Positions 34,398 to 42,855 of a DNA stretch of 64,000 bases are shown one piece after another; position 1 is the first letter of the stretch; every line of letters starts with the position of its first letter. The notes under the pieces are model-generated. The model was not told where the DNA came from, ran no database searches, and saw only the letters and a list, made by a program, of their open reading frames with translations. Origin of the DNA: Paenibacillus sp. (GTDB taxonomy: Bacteria > Bacillota > Bacilli > Paenibacillales > Paenibacillaceae); the NCBI GenBank assembly GCA_023512345.1, contig JAILZT010000008.1, positions 1-64,000 of the forward strand. Direction: 5' to 3'. The position numbers and the translations under genes are program-made.

Positions 34398-35468
34398 ATG
34401 AAGGTCTTATTCACGTTTTATTTGCCGAGCGGCGGTGTAGAAACACTGAACAGACTGAGATGTGAGAGTCTGCAAAAATGTGGCATAGAATGCCATGTGC
34501 TGTATCTCCGACCGGGTACTGGCGGCCATAACCAAGCAACCTTTCCGGTATTTATTACTTCAGAAGATGAAAAAATAAAGGAAATATTATTAAAACATCA
34601 ATATGATGCCATAATCGTAACTTCAGACTACTTAATGCTGGAACACTTAAGGGAACTCGGCTATAAGGGAATTCTTCTATATGAAGCGCAGGGTCTCGGG
34701 ACACGAGCATACGCAGAAAAACTTATTATAGATGCCGTCCCCTATCTCCAAAGATTCTGTAGTGCCGTTCTACTTCCCCCCACGGATCATTTATTAGAGC
34801 TGTTTATTAAGATCTGTCCTTGGCTGCACCGTTATGTAATTCCCAATATCGTTGATGTTCATTCCTTTCGATATATTCCGGCTGAACCACCCAAAGATCC
34901 GGTTATCGCTTGGGTGGGCAGACTCGAACGTAACAAGAATTGGCCTGAGTATTTGGAGGTTGCAGCAAGTATCCGGCGCAGTAAGCCTGATCTACATCTT
35001 TGGATGTTCCATGATCCTGATTTGGCTTCAGAAGGCGAAGCGGAACAATTTGAAATTTTACTCCACAAATTGGGCTTACATGACCGCTTGAATGTGTTCA
35101 CGAATATTCCCAATGAGATCATGCCGGTTTATTATTCATCCATCGCCAGTTCAGGCGGTTTTCTAATCTCTACCTCCATTACTGAAGGTTTTGGTTATGC
35201 TGTAGCCGAGGCCCTTTGCTGCACATGCCCTGTGTTGAGCACCGACTCAGATGGTGTTCGATCCTTCATTGTTCATAATAGTTCGGGTAAATTTTATCCA
35301 CTGGGTAATATTGAGGCTGCAACAGCAGAAGGTTTGGAACTGATGAATAACTCTAAAATTCGAAGTGCCATTCGCCAGCAAGGCAGGACCCACATGGTTA
35401 CGAATTTCGGCGAGGGTCCTTACGCCAAATCTTTCCGAGAAATGATAAATTCCTTTGGTATCTTCTAA
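34398..35468 (+). CDS. Glycosyltransferase family 4 protein
   Basis: 356 residues from ATG 34398 (AGGAGGGG at 7 bases). GT-B fold: an N-terminal half beginning VLFTFYLPSGGVETLNRLRCE, linker VIPNIVDVHSF, and a C-terminal donor half with IAWVGRLERNKNWPEYLEVA and the E-x7-E motif TSITEGFGYAVAEALCCTCPVL. Transfers a sugar from a nucleotide-sugar donor; acceptor unknown. It points away from the big glycan operon to its right and is alone in its transcription unit, between two inverted repeats. Confidence 0.85.
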   Translation: MKVLFTFYLPSGGVETLNRLRCESLQKCGIECHVLYLRPGTGGHNQATFPVFITSEDEKIKEILLKHQYDAIIVTSDYLMLEHLRELGYKGILLYEAQGLGTRAYAEKLIIDAVPYLQRFCSAVLLPPTDHLLELFIKICPWLHRYVIPNIVDVHSFRYIPAEPPKDPVIAWVGRLERNKNWPEYLEVAASIRRSKPDLHLWMFHDPDLASEGEAEQFEILLHKLGLHDRLNVFTNIPNEIMPVYYSSIASSGGFLISTSITEGFGYAVAEALCCTCPVLSTDSDGVRSFIVHNSSGKFYPLGNIEAATAEGLELMNNSKIRSAIRQQGRTHMVTNFGEGPYAKSFREMINSFGIF

Positions 35469-35469
35469 C

Positions 35470-35564
35470 CCTACACCATAGAGCAGAGGATGAAGAACGC
35501 CAACTATCTACACTTCACACCTCTGTGCTACGGACTAGACTGTATGGCCGCTATTTAGTCTCAT
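35470..35564. repeat. Inverted repeat IR-R (partner of 29945-30034)
   Basis: CGCCAACTATCTACACTTCA (35499-35518) is the exact complement of TGAAGTGTAGATAGTTGGCG at 29987-30006. Similarity continues on both sides (CACCATAGAGCAGAGGATGA against TCATCTTCTGCCCCATGGTG, and TGTATGGCC... against GGCTATACA...). Confidence 0.8.
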
Positions 35565-35757
35565 CAGATCGTGAATTCCGCTAAATGTGATGTAAATGTG
35601 CAATTGAATTGTCTTCAGATCGTGAATTCAGCCAAATGTGATGTAAATGTGCAATTGAATAGCCCTCGGATAGTGAATTCAGCCAAATGTGATGTAAATA
35701 TGCAATTGAATCCCCTTCAGATCGTGAATTCAGCCAAATGTGATGTAAATGTGCATG
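35565..35757. repeat. 51-bp tandem repeat, four units
   Basis: Units start at 35565, 35616, 35667 and 35718; each holds GTGAATTCAGCCAAATGTGA then TGTAAATGTGCAATTGAAT. As 51 is a multiple of three an ORF passes through (repeating NSAKCDVNVQLN), but there is no ribosome-binding site and it ends in the terminator, so I treat it as non-coding. Confidence 0.85.
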
Positions 35758-35790
35758 GAGCCACTTTTATACGACTTTATAACACATACG

Positions 35791-35840
35791 AAAGAACCTC
35801 CAACCCACCATACGCGGTGGTGTTGAAGGTTCTTTAATTT
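35791..35840. terminator. Bidirectional terminator between convergent glycosyltransferase genes
   Basis: AAAGAACCTCCAACCCACC / GGTGGTGTTGAAGGTTCTTT stem of about 19 bp with mismatches, TTAATTTTG after it. A second partial arm GAAGGTTCTTTAGTTTT follows. Confidence 0.8.
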
Positions 35841-35876
35841 TGTGGTACTGAAGGTTCTTTAGTTTTATCTAACATT

Positions 35877-36920
35877 TTACTTCTGCTGTCTGGATACGAT
35901 ATTGAAGATTTCCTTCTGAAATATTTCTGTACTTCTCACCCATGTGAAAGGTAAGGAATCGAGTTCCCCTTTGCGGGCAAGCCGGAGACGCAGTTCCCGG
36001 TCTTGAATCAGCCGAATAATATCTACGGCCAGACGATTCTCATGCCGGTAAGACATAAGACAATTGTGTCCGTGAACGCAGTACTCCATATTTCCGCCTG
36101 CATAAGTGGTAACTAATGCTGCACCACAGCGCATGGCCTCAAGCCCAGGCAAAGAACCGGTATCATAAGTGCTGGAGCTTACAAATATATCACTTTCATT
36201 ATAATGGAAACAAAGCTCTGTATCATTTCCCGGTGTCCTAATATGGTACTTTCCATCGAGTTGAAGCTGCTGCAGCAGGATGGATCCTGAGAATTCACTG
36301 GGCGGAGTAATCAGATAGATGTCTACCTCTGGGTGGATCTCCTTCACATGATTCAGCTGTTCCAGCAAATAATCCTGCTCCCGATGTCCCGAGAATCCCC
36401 CTTCAGGCTTCCGCATAATTGCAGAAACGACCAGCTTCCGCCCTTCTCTTTCACGAAATCCTTGATTGTAAAAATCTGGGTTCACACCTATAGGCACAAT
36501 ACGCCCTTTTACTCCATGGTTCAGCCTAATAATCTCCTGTTGCCAACGTGATAGAACGAATAAATTTCGAGAACTATGATAGGAAGCGAAGGACTGATTG
36601 TTATTCGGTAAGAAGGTAGGCTCGTAACAAAGTGCCAACCGGATATGAATCCCCTTCCCTCTTTCACTAGCCTGCTGCGACACTGCAACGGTTGTATAAT
36701 AATTGGAGACAATAACATCAGCAGCCGGAAAATCAATCTCTTCAAGCACCATTTTGCCCGTTAAAAAAATATTACATTTCATCTCGTATTCCACTGTTCC
36801 ACCCAGCGGCATAATAATAGTAATTTCGTGTCCCATGGCTGACAGACGGTTGGCAAGCTCAGCAATCATACGCTGTGCCCCTCCCCGGCATAATGTTAGA
36901 ACAGGAAATGTTATTTTCAT
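35877..36920 (-). CDS. Glycosyltransferase family 4 protein
   Basis: 347 residues. Starts KITFPVLTLCRGGAQRMIAELANRLSAMGHEITII, a GT-B donor/acceptor cleft with the G-G-A motif; C-terminal half has EDIFVSSSTYDTGSLPGLEAMRCGAALVTTYAG, matching the E-x7-E region. Last gene of the minus-strand operon; the start overlaps the upstream GT2 stop by four bases. CGAAAGGAGC precedes it. Confidence 0.85.
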   Translation of the reverse strand: MKITFPVLTLCRGGAQRMIAELANRLSAMGHEITIIMPLGGTVEYEMKCNIFLTGKMVLEEIDFPAADVIVSNYYTTVAVSQQASERGKGIHIRLALCYEPTFLPNNNQSFASYHSSRNLFVLSRWQQEIIRLNHGVKGRIVPIGVNPDFYNQGFREREGRKLVVSAIMRKPEGGFSGHREQDYLLEQLNHVKEIHPEVDIYLITPPSEFSGSILLQQLQLDGKYHIRTPGNDTELCFHYNESDIFVSSSTYDTGSLPGLEAMRCGAALVTTYAGGNMEYCVHGHNCLMSYRHENRLAVDIIRLIQDRELRLRLARKGELDSLPFTWVRSTEIFQKEIFNIVSRQQK

Positions 36921-37636
36921 AATTTCTGCTCCTTTCGAAGCAAACGTAAGAGGGCTTTGGCATGTTTGGCTTGTACGCGTTTGATTTCCTGAGTCTGCTG
37001 TTTACCATGAATAACGGAACCCATAGCTGCATGCACACGATAATCAAGCAGGGGCTCCTTAATATAAGCCCATTCATAGTACGGCAAAATCCGCAGCCAC
37101 AATTCATAATCATGTGTGTATAAGAACGATTCATTAAATAAGCCTACAGTGTAAAAAACTTTCATGTTCAGCAGTACAGAACTACCATTCACCGGACACC
37201 CTTTCATCAGGGTCTCAATAAGCTGAACTCGATTCATAGGAGGTGCCACTACTTCTGATAACCGCTCCCCTTGTTCATTAATATAATAGAAGGCCGTATG
37301 GCAAAAAAACGTACCCGAGTTTTGGATAAGTTCCATCTGACGTTTGATTTTATCCGGATGGAATTGATCATCAGAGCTTAACCAGGCAAAATAGGAGCCG
37401 GTAGCGGCCATGATTCCGCGATTCAGTGCTGAGGCGGTCCCACCATTTGTTTTTCGAATATAGATAATATCGTTCTTATAAGGTGTTAGCTTCTCTATAT
37501 GTTTGGTGGAGCCGTCATCGACAACGATAATCTCAATATCTGTATAGCTCTGGGCAAGAGCACTTTCTACTGCTAAATCAATGTACTGACAATTGTAAAA
37601 TGGAATTACTATCGAAACCTTAGCCTTCGCATCCAT
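36917..37636 (-). CDS. Glycosyltransferase family 2 protein
   Basis: 239 residues. GT-A motifs: VSIVIPFYNCQYIDLAVESALAQSY, IEIIVVDDGSTKHIEKL (nucleotide-binding DDGS), GGTASALNRGIMAATGSYFAWLSSDDQFHPDKI (S-D-D in place of DXD), and a late YTHDYELWLRILPYYE. Closely related to the 38248-38964 product (same DDGSS/T, KANGGTASALN), indicating a local duplication with the methyltransferase gene between them. Confidence 0.88.
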   Translation of the reverse strand: MDAKAKVSIVIPFYNCQYIDLAVESALAQSYTDIEIIVVDDGSTKHIEKLTPYKNDIIYIRKTNGGTASALNRGIMAATGSYFAWLSSDDQFHPDKIKRQMELIQNSGTFFCHTAFYYINEQGERLSEVVAPPMNRVQLIETLMKGCPVNGSSVLLNMKVFYTVGLFNESFLYTHDYELWLRILPYYEWAYIKEPLLDYRVHAAMGSVIHGKQQTQEIKRVQAKHAKALLRLLRKEQKL

Positions 37637-37664
37637 GGTCTCACCTCCTCAAGCCTGACCGGTC

Positions 37665-38240
37665 CTATATGATTTTGCATGCCATGATTGCATCCAGCGG
37701 GGGATGGTCCGCACCAAACGACTCACGAAAGGAGGGGTTCTCCGCATGATGAAATCCTTTAAGGATTAATACTTCATAACCCATACTTAAGAAATCCTCG
37801 GGTTCCCAGCCACTCCAGTGTTTTTGGTACAGCTCCCCGTTTAAGTGGTAATGATCAATCCCTGACTGGGGGAAAAATCCCCTTGGTGTAAATACAACCA
37901 CTCGGTTTGTAGAAATTTTCTCCGCCATCTCCAATAACTTCTTCCCATCCTCCATTGAAAAATGCTCCAGAGAGTCTATGAAAGTGACAGCTGAGAATGA
38001 CTTAGGTAAAAAAAGGAATTCCATTTGTCTTGCATCTGCATGAATAGGAATGATATGCGGCGACTTAAAATCACGGTGAAGAAGATAAGGGCGATGAATC
38101 TCAAGGCCTACTACTAAATTCGCCTCGTATAATTCAAGCAGTGAACCAATCCCGCAGCCGACATCCAAAATACTATCCACAAATTTTATTTGCTCCAGAA
38201 GTACGGGAAGGAAGTCTTTGACTGTGATCTCCTGGTACAT
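37665..38240 (-). CDS. Class I SAM-dependent methyltransferase
   Basis: 191 residues. Motif I ILDVGCGIGSLLELYE (residues 23-38), acidic end of strand 2 VVGLEIHRP, motif II HADARQMEFLF, and FSAVTFIDSLEHFSMEDGKKLLEMAEKI. The VFTPRGFFPQSG and HYHLNGELYQKHWSGWEPEDF parts recall sugar or lipid methyltransferases in glycan clusters. It probably methylates a sugar of the surface glycan. GGAGGATGAAGAG precedes the ATG. Confidence 0.82.
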   Translation of the reverse strand: MYQEITVKDFLPVLLEQIKFVDSILDVGCGIGSLLELYEANLVVGLEIHRPYLLHRDFKSPHIIPIHADARQMEFLFLPKSFSAVTFIDSLEHFSMEDGKKLLEMAEKISTNRVVVFTPRGFFPQSGIDHYHLNGELYQKHWSGWEPEDFLSMGYEVLILKGFHHAENPSFRESFGADHPPLDAIMACKII

Positions 38241-38247
38241 TAGCTCT

Positions 38248-38964
38248 TCATCCTCCCATTGATGAGATTAGGCTGCGCAGCGCAGCACTGTACCTGTTCG
38301 CCGTTACGCTCGCTTCAATTAAAATCTGGTCGTAATGTTTTAATGTACCCATCCCATCATGCCGGCGGTAGCCTGTTAATGACTGATTCAGCATCACGGG
38401 CACATAGCCGTTGAGAATGGCTCGGAACCACAAGTCAAAATCATGTGTATAGGGAAGATGCTCATCAAAAAGCCCAATGGCTCCGAATACCTCCTTTTTG
38501 AACATAACCGTGCAGCCATTAATAGGGTTACCTTGTAGAAAACATCGTAAAAATTCAAGCTGGCTTGGAAATACTGCAGCGGCATTAAGCTCTGTCAGCT
38601 GAGATAACCCGTTTATATAGTTAAAATTGGTATAGGTAATTAACAGGCGATTCTGTTCCATGAACAGTGCCTGATTATTTATTTTGTCATGATAAAAAAT
38701 ATCATCTGAGCTAAGCCAGGCTACATAATCTCCCGAGGCATGCAGGATACCGTGATTCAATGCAGAGGCAGTGCCGCCATTTGCTTTTCCTAAGTAGTGA
38801 ATATAAGGAAGATAGGGGGTAATCCGTTCAACGTGAGAACTGGAGCCATCATCCACTACAATAATTTCATGAGCTTTCATGGATTGCGATAAGGCACTTT
38901 GCAGTGCCTGCTCAATATAGGGGTCATTATAAAAAGGAATGATTATCGAAACTTTGGGATTCAT
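38248..38964 (-). CDS. Glycosyltransferase family 2 protein
   Basis: 238 residues. VSIIIPFYNDPYIEQALQSAL, HEIIVVDDGSSSHVERI, LGKANGGTASALNHGIL and YVAWLSSDDIFYHDKI are the GT-A core; a paralogue of the 36917-37636 product. The start follows AAGGTGGATCAGC and overlaps the upstream SDR stop. Confidence 0.88.
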   Translation of the reverse strand: MNPKVSIIIPFYNDPYIEQALQSALSQSMKAHEIIVVDDGSSSHVERITPYLPYIHYLGKANGGTASALNHGILHASGDYVAWLSSDDIFYHDKINNQALFMEQNRLLITYTNFNYINGLSQLTELNAAAVFPSQLEFLRCFLQGNPINGCTVMFKKEVFGAIGLFDEHLPYTHDFDLWFRAILNGYVPVMLNQSLTGYRRHDGMGTLKHYDQILIEASVTANRYSAALRSLISSMGG

Positions 38965-39911
38965 GCTGATCCACCTTCCCTGCCTACACGAAAATAGTCC
39001 ATAATATCTGATAGTGATTGTTCAAATGGAATTTCTGCACGCCAGCCCAAGCTCGTTGCTGCTTCTTCAGGTGAACATGGGGTCTCCGCTTCAATTACGG
39101 GTTTCTCCGAGAGGGTGTTTCCCCATTCCATAGGAACAACTACCGGGGACTGCTTGAGCATCCACTCTGCAATTTCCCCCAACATGCGCTGGGTGCCTGA
39201 TTCAATCCTGTAGATGGTGCCATTCTCTCCCTTAGACAATATATATTCATACGCTCTAACCGCATCACGGACATCTAAAAAGTCTCGCAGAGCTGAACGG
39301 GAGGATACTTTGAACGAAGCCTGCTGTTCCCCCTGTTCACTGCGTACTATATGGCCTGCAAGCAAGGAGCAGAATCCTGTAGATGGTCCCGGCCCCATCA
39401 GGTTGCAGGGCTCTGCGAGAATAACCTGTTGCTTGAACAGTGTTCTCCAAGCCAGAGACACCAACTCCTCTAACGTCTTGCTGAGACTGTAAGGATGAGG
39501 TGGGAGTTCGGCTCCTATTCTATACTTCAATCGGGAACCTACGACCAGAATCCGGCTGGAGGGACGAAGACGTAAGGCCTCAAGCAAATACAAAGTAGCC
39601 ATCACATTGGTTTCCATATACAGCAAAGGGTTTTGCCAAGACTCTGGTACAGAGTTTTTGCCTGCCAGGTGCAGTACATCATCCGGAGCAAGGGTCTCCA
39701 TCATCTCTGCAACAGCTTTTCGGTCGCCCAAATCGCAAATATAAACCCGTACACCTACAGGGAAAACTGGCGAAGCAGAGAGAGAAGCTTCCGCAAGGAT
39801 TGGCTTGCGAATGACTGCGATGACCTCTTTTCCTTTAGCCGCAAAGTAATTCACGGCATGACGTCCTGTAAATCCGGCCGCACCGGTAATCATTAACCTC
39901 CGCCCAGTCAT
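38961..39911 (-). CDS. NAD-dependent epimerase/dehydratase (extended SDR)
   Basis: 316 residues. Rossmann motif MITGAAGFTGRHAVNYF (T-G-x-x-G-x-x-G) and the active-site PYSLSKTLEE (Y-x-x-x-K) with VLHLAGKNSVPESWQNP. The pattern fits GDP-6-deoxy-D-mannose reductases and related nucleotide-sugar 4-reductases/epimerases. The substrate cannot be fixed by reading. The start overlaps the upstream reductase by four bases. Confidence 0.82.
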   Translation of the reverse strand: MTGRRLMITGAAGFTGRHAVNYFAAKGKEVIAVIRKPILAEASLSASPVFPVGVRVYICDLGDRKAVAEMMETLAPDDVLHLAGKNSVPESWQNPLLYMETNVMATLYLLEALRLRPSSRILVVGSRLKYRIGAELPPHPYSLSKTLEELVSLAWRTLFKQQVILAEPCNLMGPGPSTGFCSLLAGHIVRSEQGEQQASFKVSSRSALRDFLDVRDAVRAYEYILSKGENGTIYRIESGTQRMLGEIAEWMLKQSPVVVPMEWGNTLSEKPVIEAETPCSPEEAATSLGWRAEIPFEQSLSDIMDYFRVGREGGSA

Positions 39912-40747
39912 GGGTACAACTCAGAACGCTTCATCCATTCTGCCAGCTCCGCCAGCATGACCGGATAGGAGGGCAGTTGGAAGTGAACATCCCGACGAGT
40001 ACAGGTTAATGTTCGATCCTGCACGGGTTGATCCTCCGGGACAATCTCTACGTCACTTTTGTGGAAGGAAGTCTGGATCCATTGAAGCAGTTCATATTTA
40101 CTAACGGGCTCAGGATGTGCAAGATGGATTAGACCTTCCACAGGTGATTCCAGCATGACATCCACCGCTTTGGCCAGCTCCAGCGTAGTTACTCCATTCC
40201 ACATCACTTTGCGATAGCCGGTTACCTTTCCTGTTTGTGCCAGAAACCACTCCATTAGGCCAATGCCTTCGGGGCGGATTTCGGGTCCAATGATCGAGGT
40301 TCGGATGGTTAGATGCCCTGGATCCCTTACTTCTCCTAGATTTTTTGTCATGGCATATACGGAAGTTCCGTCCGGAGTATCCTCTTCAGCGTAACCGCCG
40401 CGCGTCCCTTCGAACACGCAGTCGGTACTGATATGGATCAACCGGGCATGGATCGAATCTGCTGCTCGGCGTAACCTATGGGGGAGAAACCCATTGACAT
40501 GATAAGCACCTATTTTGTCATGCTCTGCAAATTGATTCAGTACGCCCATCGCATTAATAATGCAGTGGGGAGAGACGATCTCAACCAGCTTTTCCATCCC
40601 TGAAATATCATCTGCGTCGACGTGCAGCCCTCCGAGATCACGCTTATCCCGGGTTGTATGGAAAACGTGATGTTTGCCCTGAAGGCGAAAATAATTCACC
40701 AGCATATGCCCTGCCATTCCGTTCCCGCCGAGGATAAGCAGCTTCAT
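39908..40747 (-). CDS. RmlD-like nucleotide-sugar 4-keto reductase
   Basis: 279 residues. LLILGGNGMAGHMLVNYFRL (cofactor loop), VDADDISGMEKLVEIVSPHCIINAMG (RmlD hallmark), HISTDCVFEGTRGGYAEEDT, SVYAMTKNLGE (Y-x-x-x-K). Size and domain content match RmlD or the WbvR/QnlB type, not CapF, which carries an extra C-terminal cupin domain. With the dehydratase before it and the 2-epimerase before that, it should reduce a UDP-4-keto-6-deoxy-HexNAc intermediate. Overlaps the dehydratase gene (ATGA). Confidence 0.85.
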   Translation of the reverse strand: MKLLILGGNGMAGHMLVNYFRLQGKHHVFHTTRDKRDLGGLHVDADDISGMEKLVEIVSPHCIINAMGVLNQFAEHDKIGAYHVNGFLPHRLRRAADSIHARLIHISTDCVFEGTRGGYAEEDTPDGTSVYAMTKNLGEVRDPGHLTIRTSIIGPEIRPEGIGLMEWFLAQTGKVTGYRKVMWNGVTTLELAKAVDVMLESPVEGLIHLAHPEPVSKYELLQWIQTSFHKSDVEIVPEDQPVQDRTLTCTRRDVHFQLPSYPVMLAELAEWMKRSELYP

Positions 40748-41730
40748 TCCAGAAAACCTCCTCGGATCAAAATATCCTTGATTTCCTTCTGAGTCATAAG
40801 GTTCGTCTCTGAGCTGAAGCTATTGAAAGAAACCGGTGTATAACGACTGTAATACTCTTTAAGTTCAGGCATATCCAGAGTAGGTAAAATGACTAAATAC
40901 TGCTCATCGTATACGACTGTAGTTTGGCTTTCGAAATCACTCATCAGAATTTCGTGGATCTTTTCTCCCGGACGAATCCCTGCTTCTACGATACTCACAT
41001 ACTCTTTCCCGGAAGCTTCAATCAGCACCTCGGCCAGATCGACTATTTTGCAAGTAGGCATGGTCATGACGAAGATTTCTCCTCCTATGCTTACCTCTGA
41101 GGCTTTGAACAGCAGTGTGATGGCGTCGCGAAGCGTCAGGAAGAATCGGGTCATTTTCATATCCGTAATGCGAACTTGGGCTTTATCCTTAATCTGCTTC
41201 ATGAACAAATGCACAACGCTGCCATTCGTACCGAGTACATTGCCTCCGCGTACAGTGACAAACCGTGTGTTAGACCCTAACAAATTGGCGTATACAATTA
41301 ATTTTTCTCCGATAGCCTTGGTCATGCCGTAAAAGTTGGATGGATTTGCAGCTTTGTCGGTAGAGATATAGATTACCTTTTGCACATTGCATGCAATTGA
41401 CGCTTCAATTACATTCTGTGTCCCGACCACATTGGTTTTCAGAGCTTCATAGGGCTGGTCTTCACAGACCGGGACATGCTTCAATGCGGCAAGATGAAAT
41501 ACATAATCTATCCCCCGGCAAGCCGCAGTTAATGCGTCTTTGTCGCGGATATCCCCGATGATGAAGCTTAAGCGCTTATCCTCGAATTCCCGACTCATCG
41601 CCACCTGTGCTGACTCGCTGCGGGAGAATATAATAATTTCCTTAGGGCCTTGTGGCAGAAGCTGCCTAATTAATTCATGCCCCCAGGAACCGGTGCCGCC
41701 TGTAACCAGAATCCGTTGATTATTAAACAT
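40744..41730 (-). CDS. UDP-GlcNAc 4,6-dehydratase/5-epimerase-like (CapE/FnlA/WbvB family)
   Basis: 328 residues from ATG 41730 (GGAGGG upstream). NQRILVTGGTGSWGHELIRQ (cofactor loop with G-T-G-S-W-G), DIRDKDAL, VFHLAALKHVPVCE, YISTDKAANPSNFYGMTKAIGEKL, VRGGNVLGTNGSVVHLF, RFFLTLRDAI. This soluble subgroup starts the route to UDP-L-FucNAc or UDP-L-QuiNAc from UDP-GlcNAc. The start overlaps the end of the 2-epimerase gene by eight bases. Confidence 0.88.
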   Translation of the reverse strand: MFNNQRILVTGGTGSWGHELIRQLLPQGPKEIIIFSRSESAQVAMSREFEDKRLSFIIGDIRDKDALTAACRGIDYVFHLAALKHVPVCEDQPYEALKTNVVGTQNVIEASIACNVQKVIYISTDKAANPSNFYGMTKAIGEKLIVYANLLGSNTRFVTVRGGNVLGTNGSVVHLFMKQIKDKAQVRITDMKMTRFFLTLRDAITLLFKASEVSIGGEIFVMTMPTCKIVDLAEVLIEASGKEYVSIVEAGIRPGEKIHEILMSDFESQTTVVYDEQYLVILPTLDMPELKEYYSRYTPVSFNSFSSETNLMTQKEIKDILIRGGFLE

Positions 41731-42814
41731 GCAGGTTCCCTCCAAGCAGAAATTTAACTACCTTTACCGAGACATCCGGGGTCAAATAGCCCTCAGGTAC
41801 CTCCCATTTTCGGCTTAGTGCCGTCATCAGCTTCACACTCCGCAGGATGCTCTCAGCGTCTACGCCGGATACCACATTGCTTCCACAGTCTACCGTTTCC
41901 GGCCGTTCGGTTGTTCTGCGGATCGTTACGGTGGGAACACCCATCAGACAGCATTCCTCCTGAACGGTACCACTGTCCGTAATCGCACAGAAGGCATGCC
42001 GCTCTAAAGCTACAAAGTCAAAAAATCCAAAGGGTTCATGAAATTCGACAAGAGGGTTCATTGGCAGGGAGAATTGCTCCGTAAGCTTGGAGCGTGTGCG
42101 GGGATGAGTGCTGCAGATCAAGCGAATTCCAAAATGCTCAGCGACCCTATTAAGGCCAGTCATAATTTGTAAAAGGGACTGTGGATCATCTACATTTTCA
42201 GCTCGGTGGGCCGTAACCAGAAAGTATTGGCCCGGAGTCAGCTTTAACTGATCCAGTATCTCACTGGCTTGTATCTGAGGTTCATAATGGGACATTACTT
42301 CATGAATTGGATTTCCGGTCAGCACAATACGGGCGGAAGGAAATCCTTCACTGAGCAAATGCCTTTTGCTCTGCTGTGTATAGGGCATATTAATCGTAGA
42401 GACGGAATCGATGACTCGGCGGTTTTTCTCTTCCGGCACCTTAAGGTCGTAACAGCGGTTCCCGGCCTCCATATGCATGACTGGAATGCCCATACGCTCG
42501 GCAAGAACGGCGCAAAGGGCGCTGTTCGTATCTCCTAGCAGCAGAATTCGGTCCGGTTGTTCCTCCTGCATAATAGGCTCCAGCCCGCCAAACATAGCAG
42601 CAAGCTGGCCTCCCAACCCGGACTGCCTATCCTGGAGAACATAGTCCGGTGCCCGCAAACCCAGCTCAGCAAAGAAGATACCACTAAGACTAGCGGTGAA
42701 GTTCTGCCCCGTATGCACCAGCACATGTCGTTCCGCATGCTGGTCAAGAAGCGGGATGATTACACTTAAACGGATGATTTCGGGCCGTGTACCCAAAATC
42801 GTCATAATCTTCAT
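41723..42814 (-). CDS. Non-hydrolysing UDP-HexNAc 2-epimerase (WecB/CapG family)
   Basis: 363 residues. MTILGTRPEIIRLSVII, VLVHTGQNF, LLGDTNSAL, MEAGNRCYDLKVPEEKNRRVIDSVS, RAENVDD, AITDSGTVQEECCLMGVPTVTIRRTTERPET cover the catalytic and UDP sites of the WecB fold. Next to a CapE-like dehydratase and RmlD-like reductase it is the last step (C2 inversion) of L-QuiNAc or L-FucNAc formation and not ManNAc synthesis. GGGGAGTGAATCC precedes the ATG. Confidence 0.9.
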   Translation of the reverse strand: MKIMTILGTRPEIIRLSVIIPLLDQHAERHVLVHTGQNFTASLSGIFFAELGLRAPDYVLQDRQSGLGGQLAAMFGGLEPIMQEEQPDRILLLGDTNSALCAVLAERMGIPVMHMEAGNRCYDLKVPEEKNRRVIDSVSTINMPYTQQSKRHLLSEGFPSARIVLTGNPIHEVMSHYEPQIQASEILDQLKLTPGQYFLVTAHRAENVDDPQSLLQIMTGLNRVAEHFGIRLICSTHPRTRSKLTEQFSLPMNPLVEFHEPFGFFDFVALERHAFCAITDSGTVQEECCLMGVPTVTIRRTTERPETVDCGSNVVSGVDAESILRSVKLMTALSRKWEVPEGYLTPDVSVKVVKFLLGGNLHV

Positions 42815-42855
42815 GGATTCACTCCCCTGCCTTATTTGGATTGTGAAGTTTGGTC

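Noticed and set aside
35571..35837. Repeat-containing small protein (NSAKCDVNVQLN repeats)
   Set aside because: No ribosome-binding site, the frame exists only because the unit length is a multiple of three, and it runs into a terminator.
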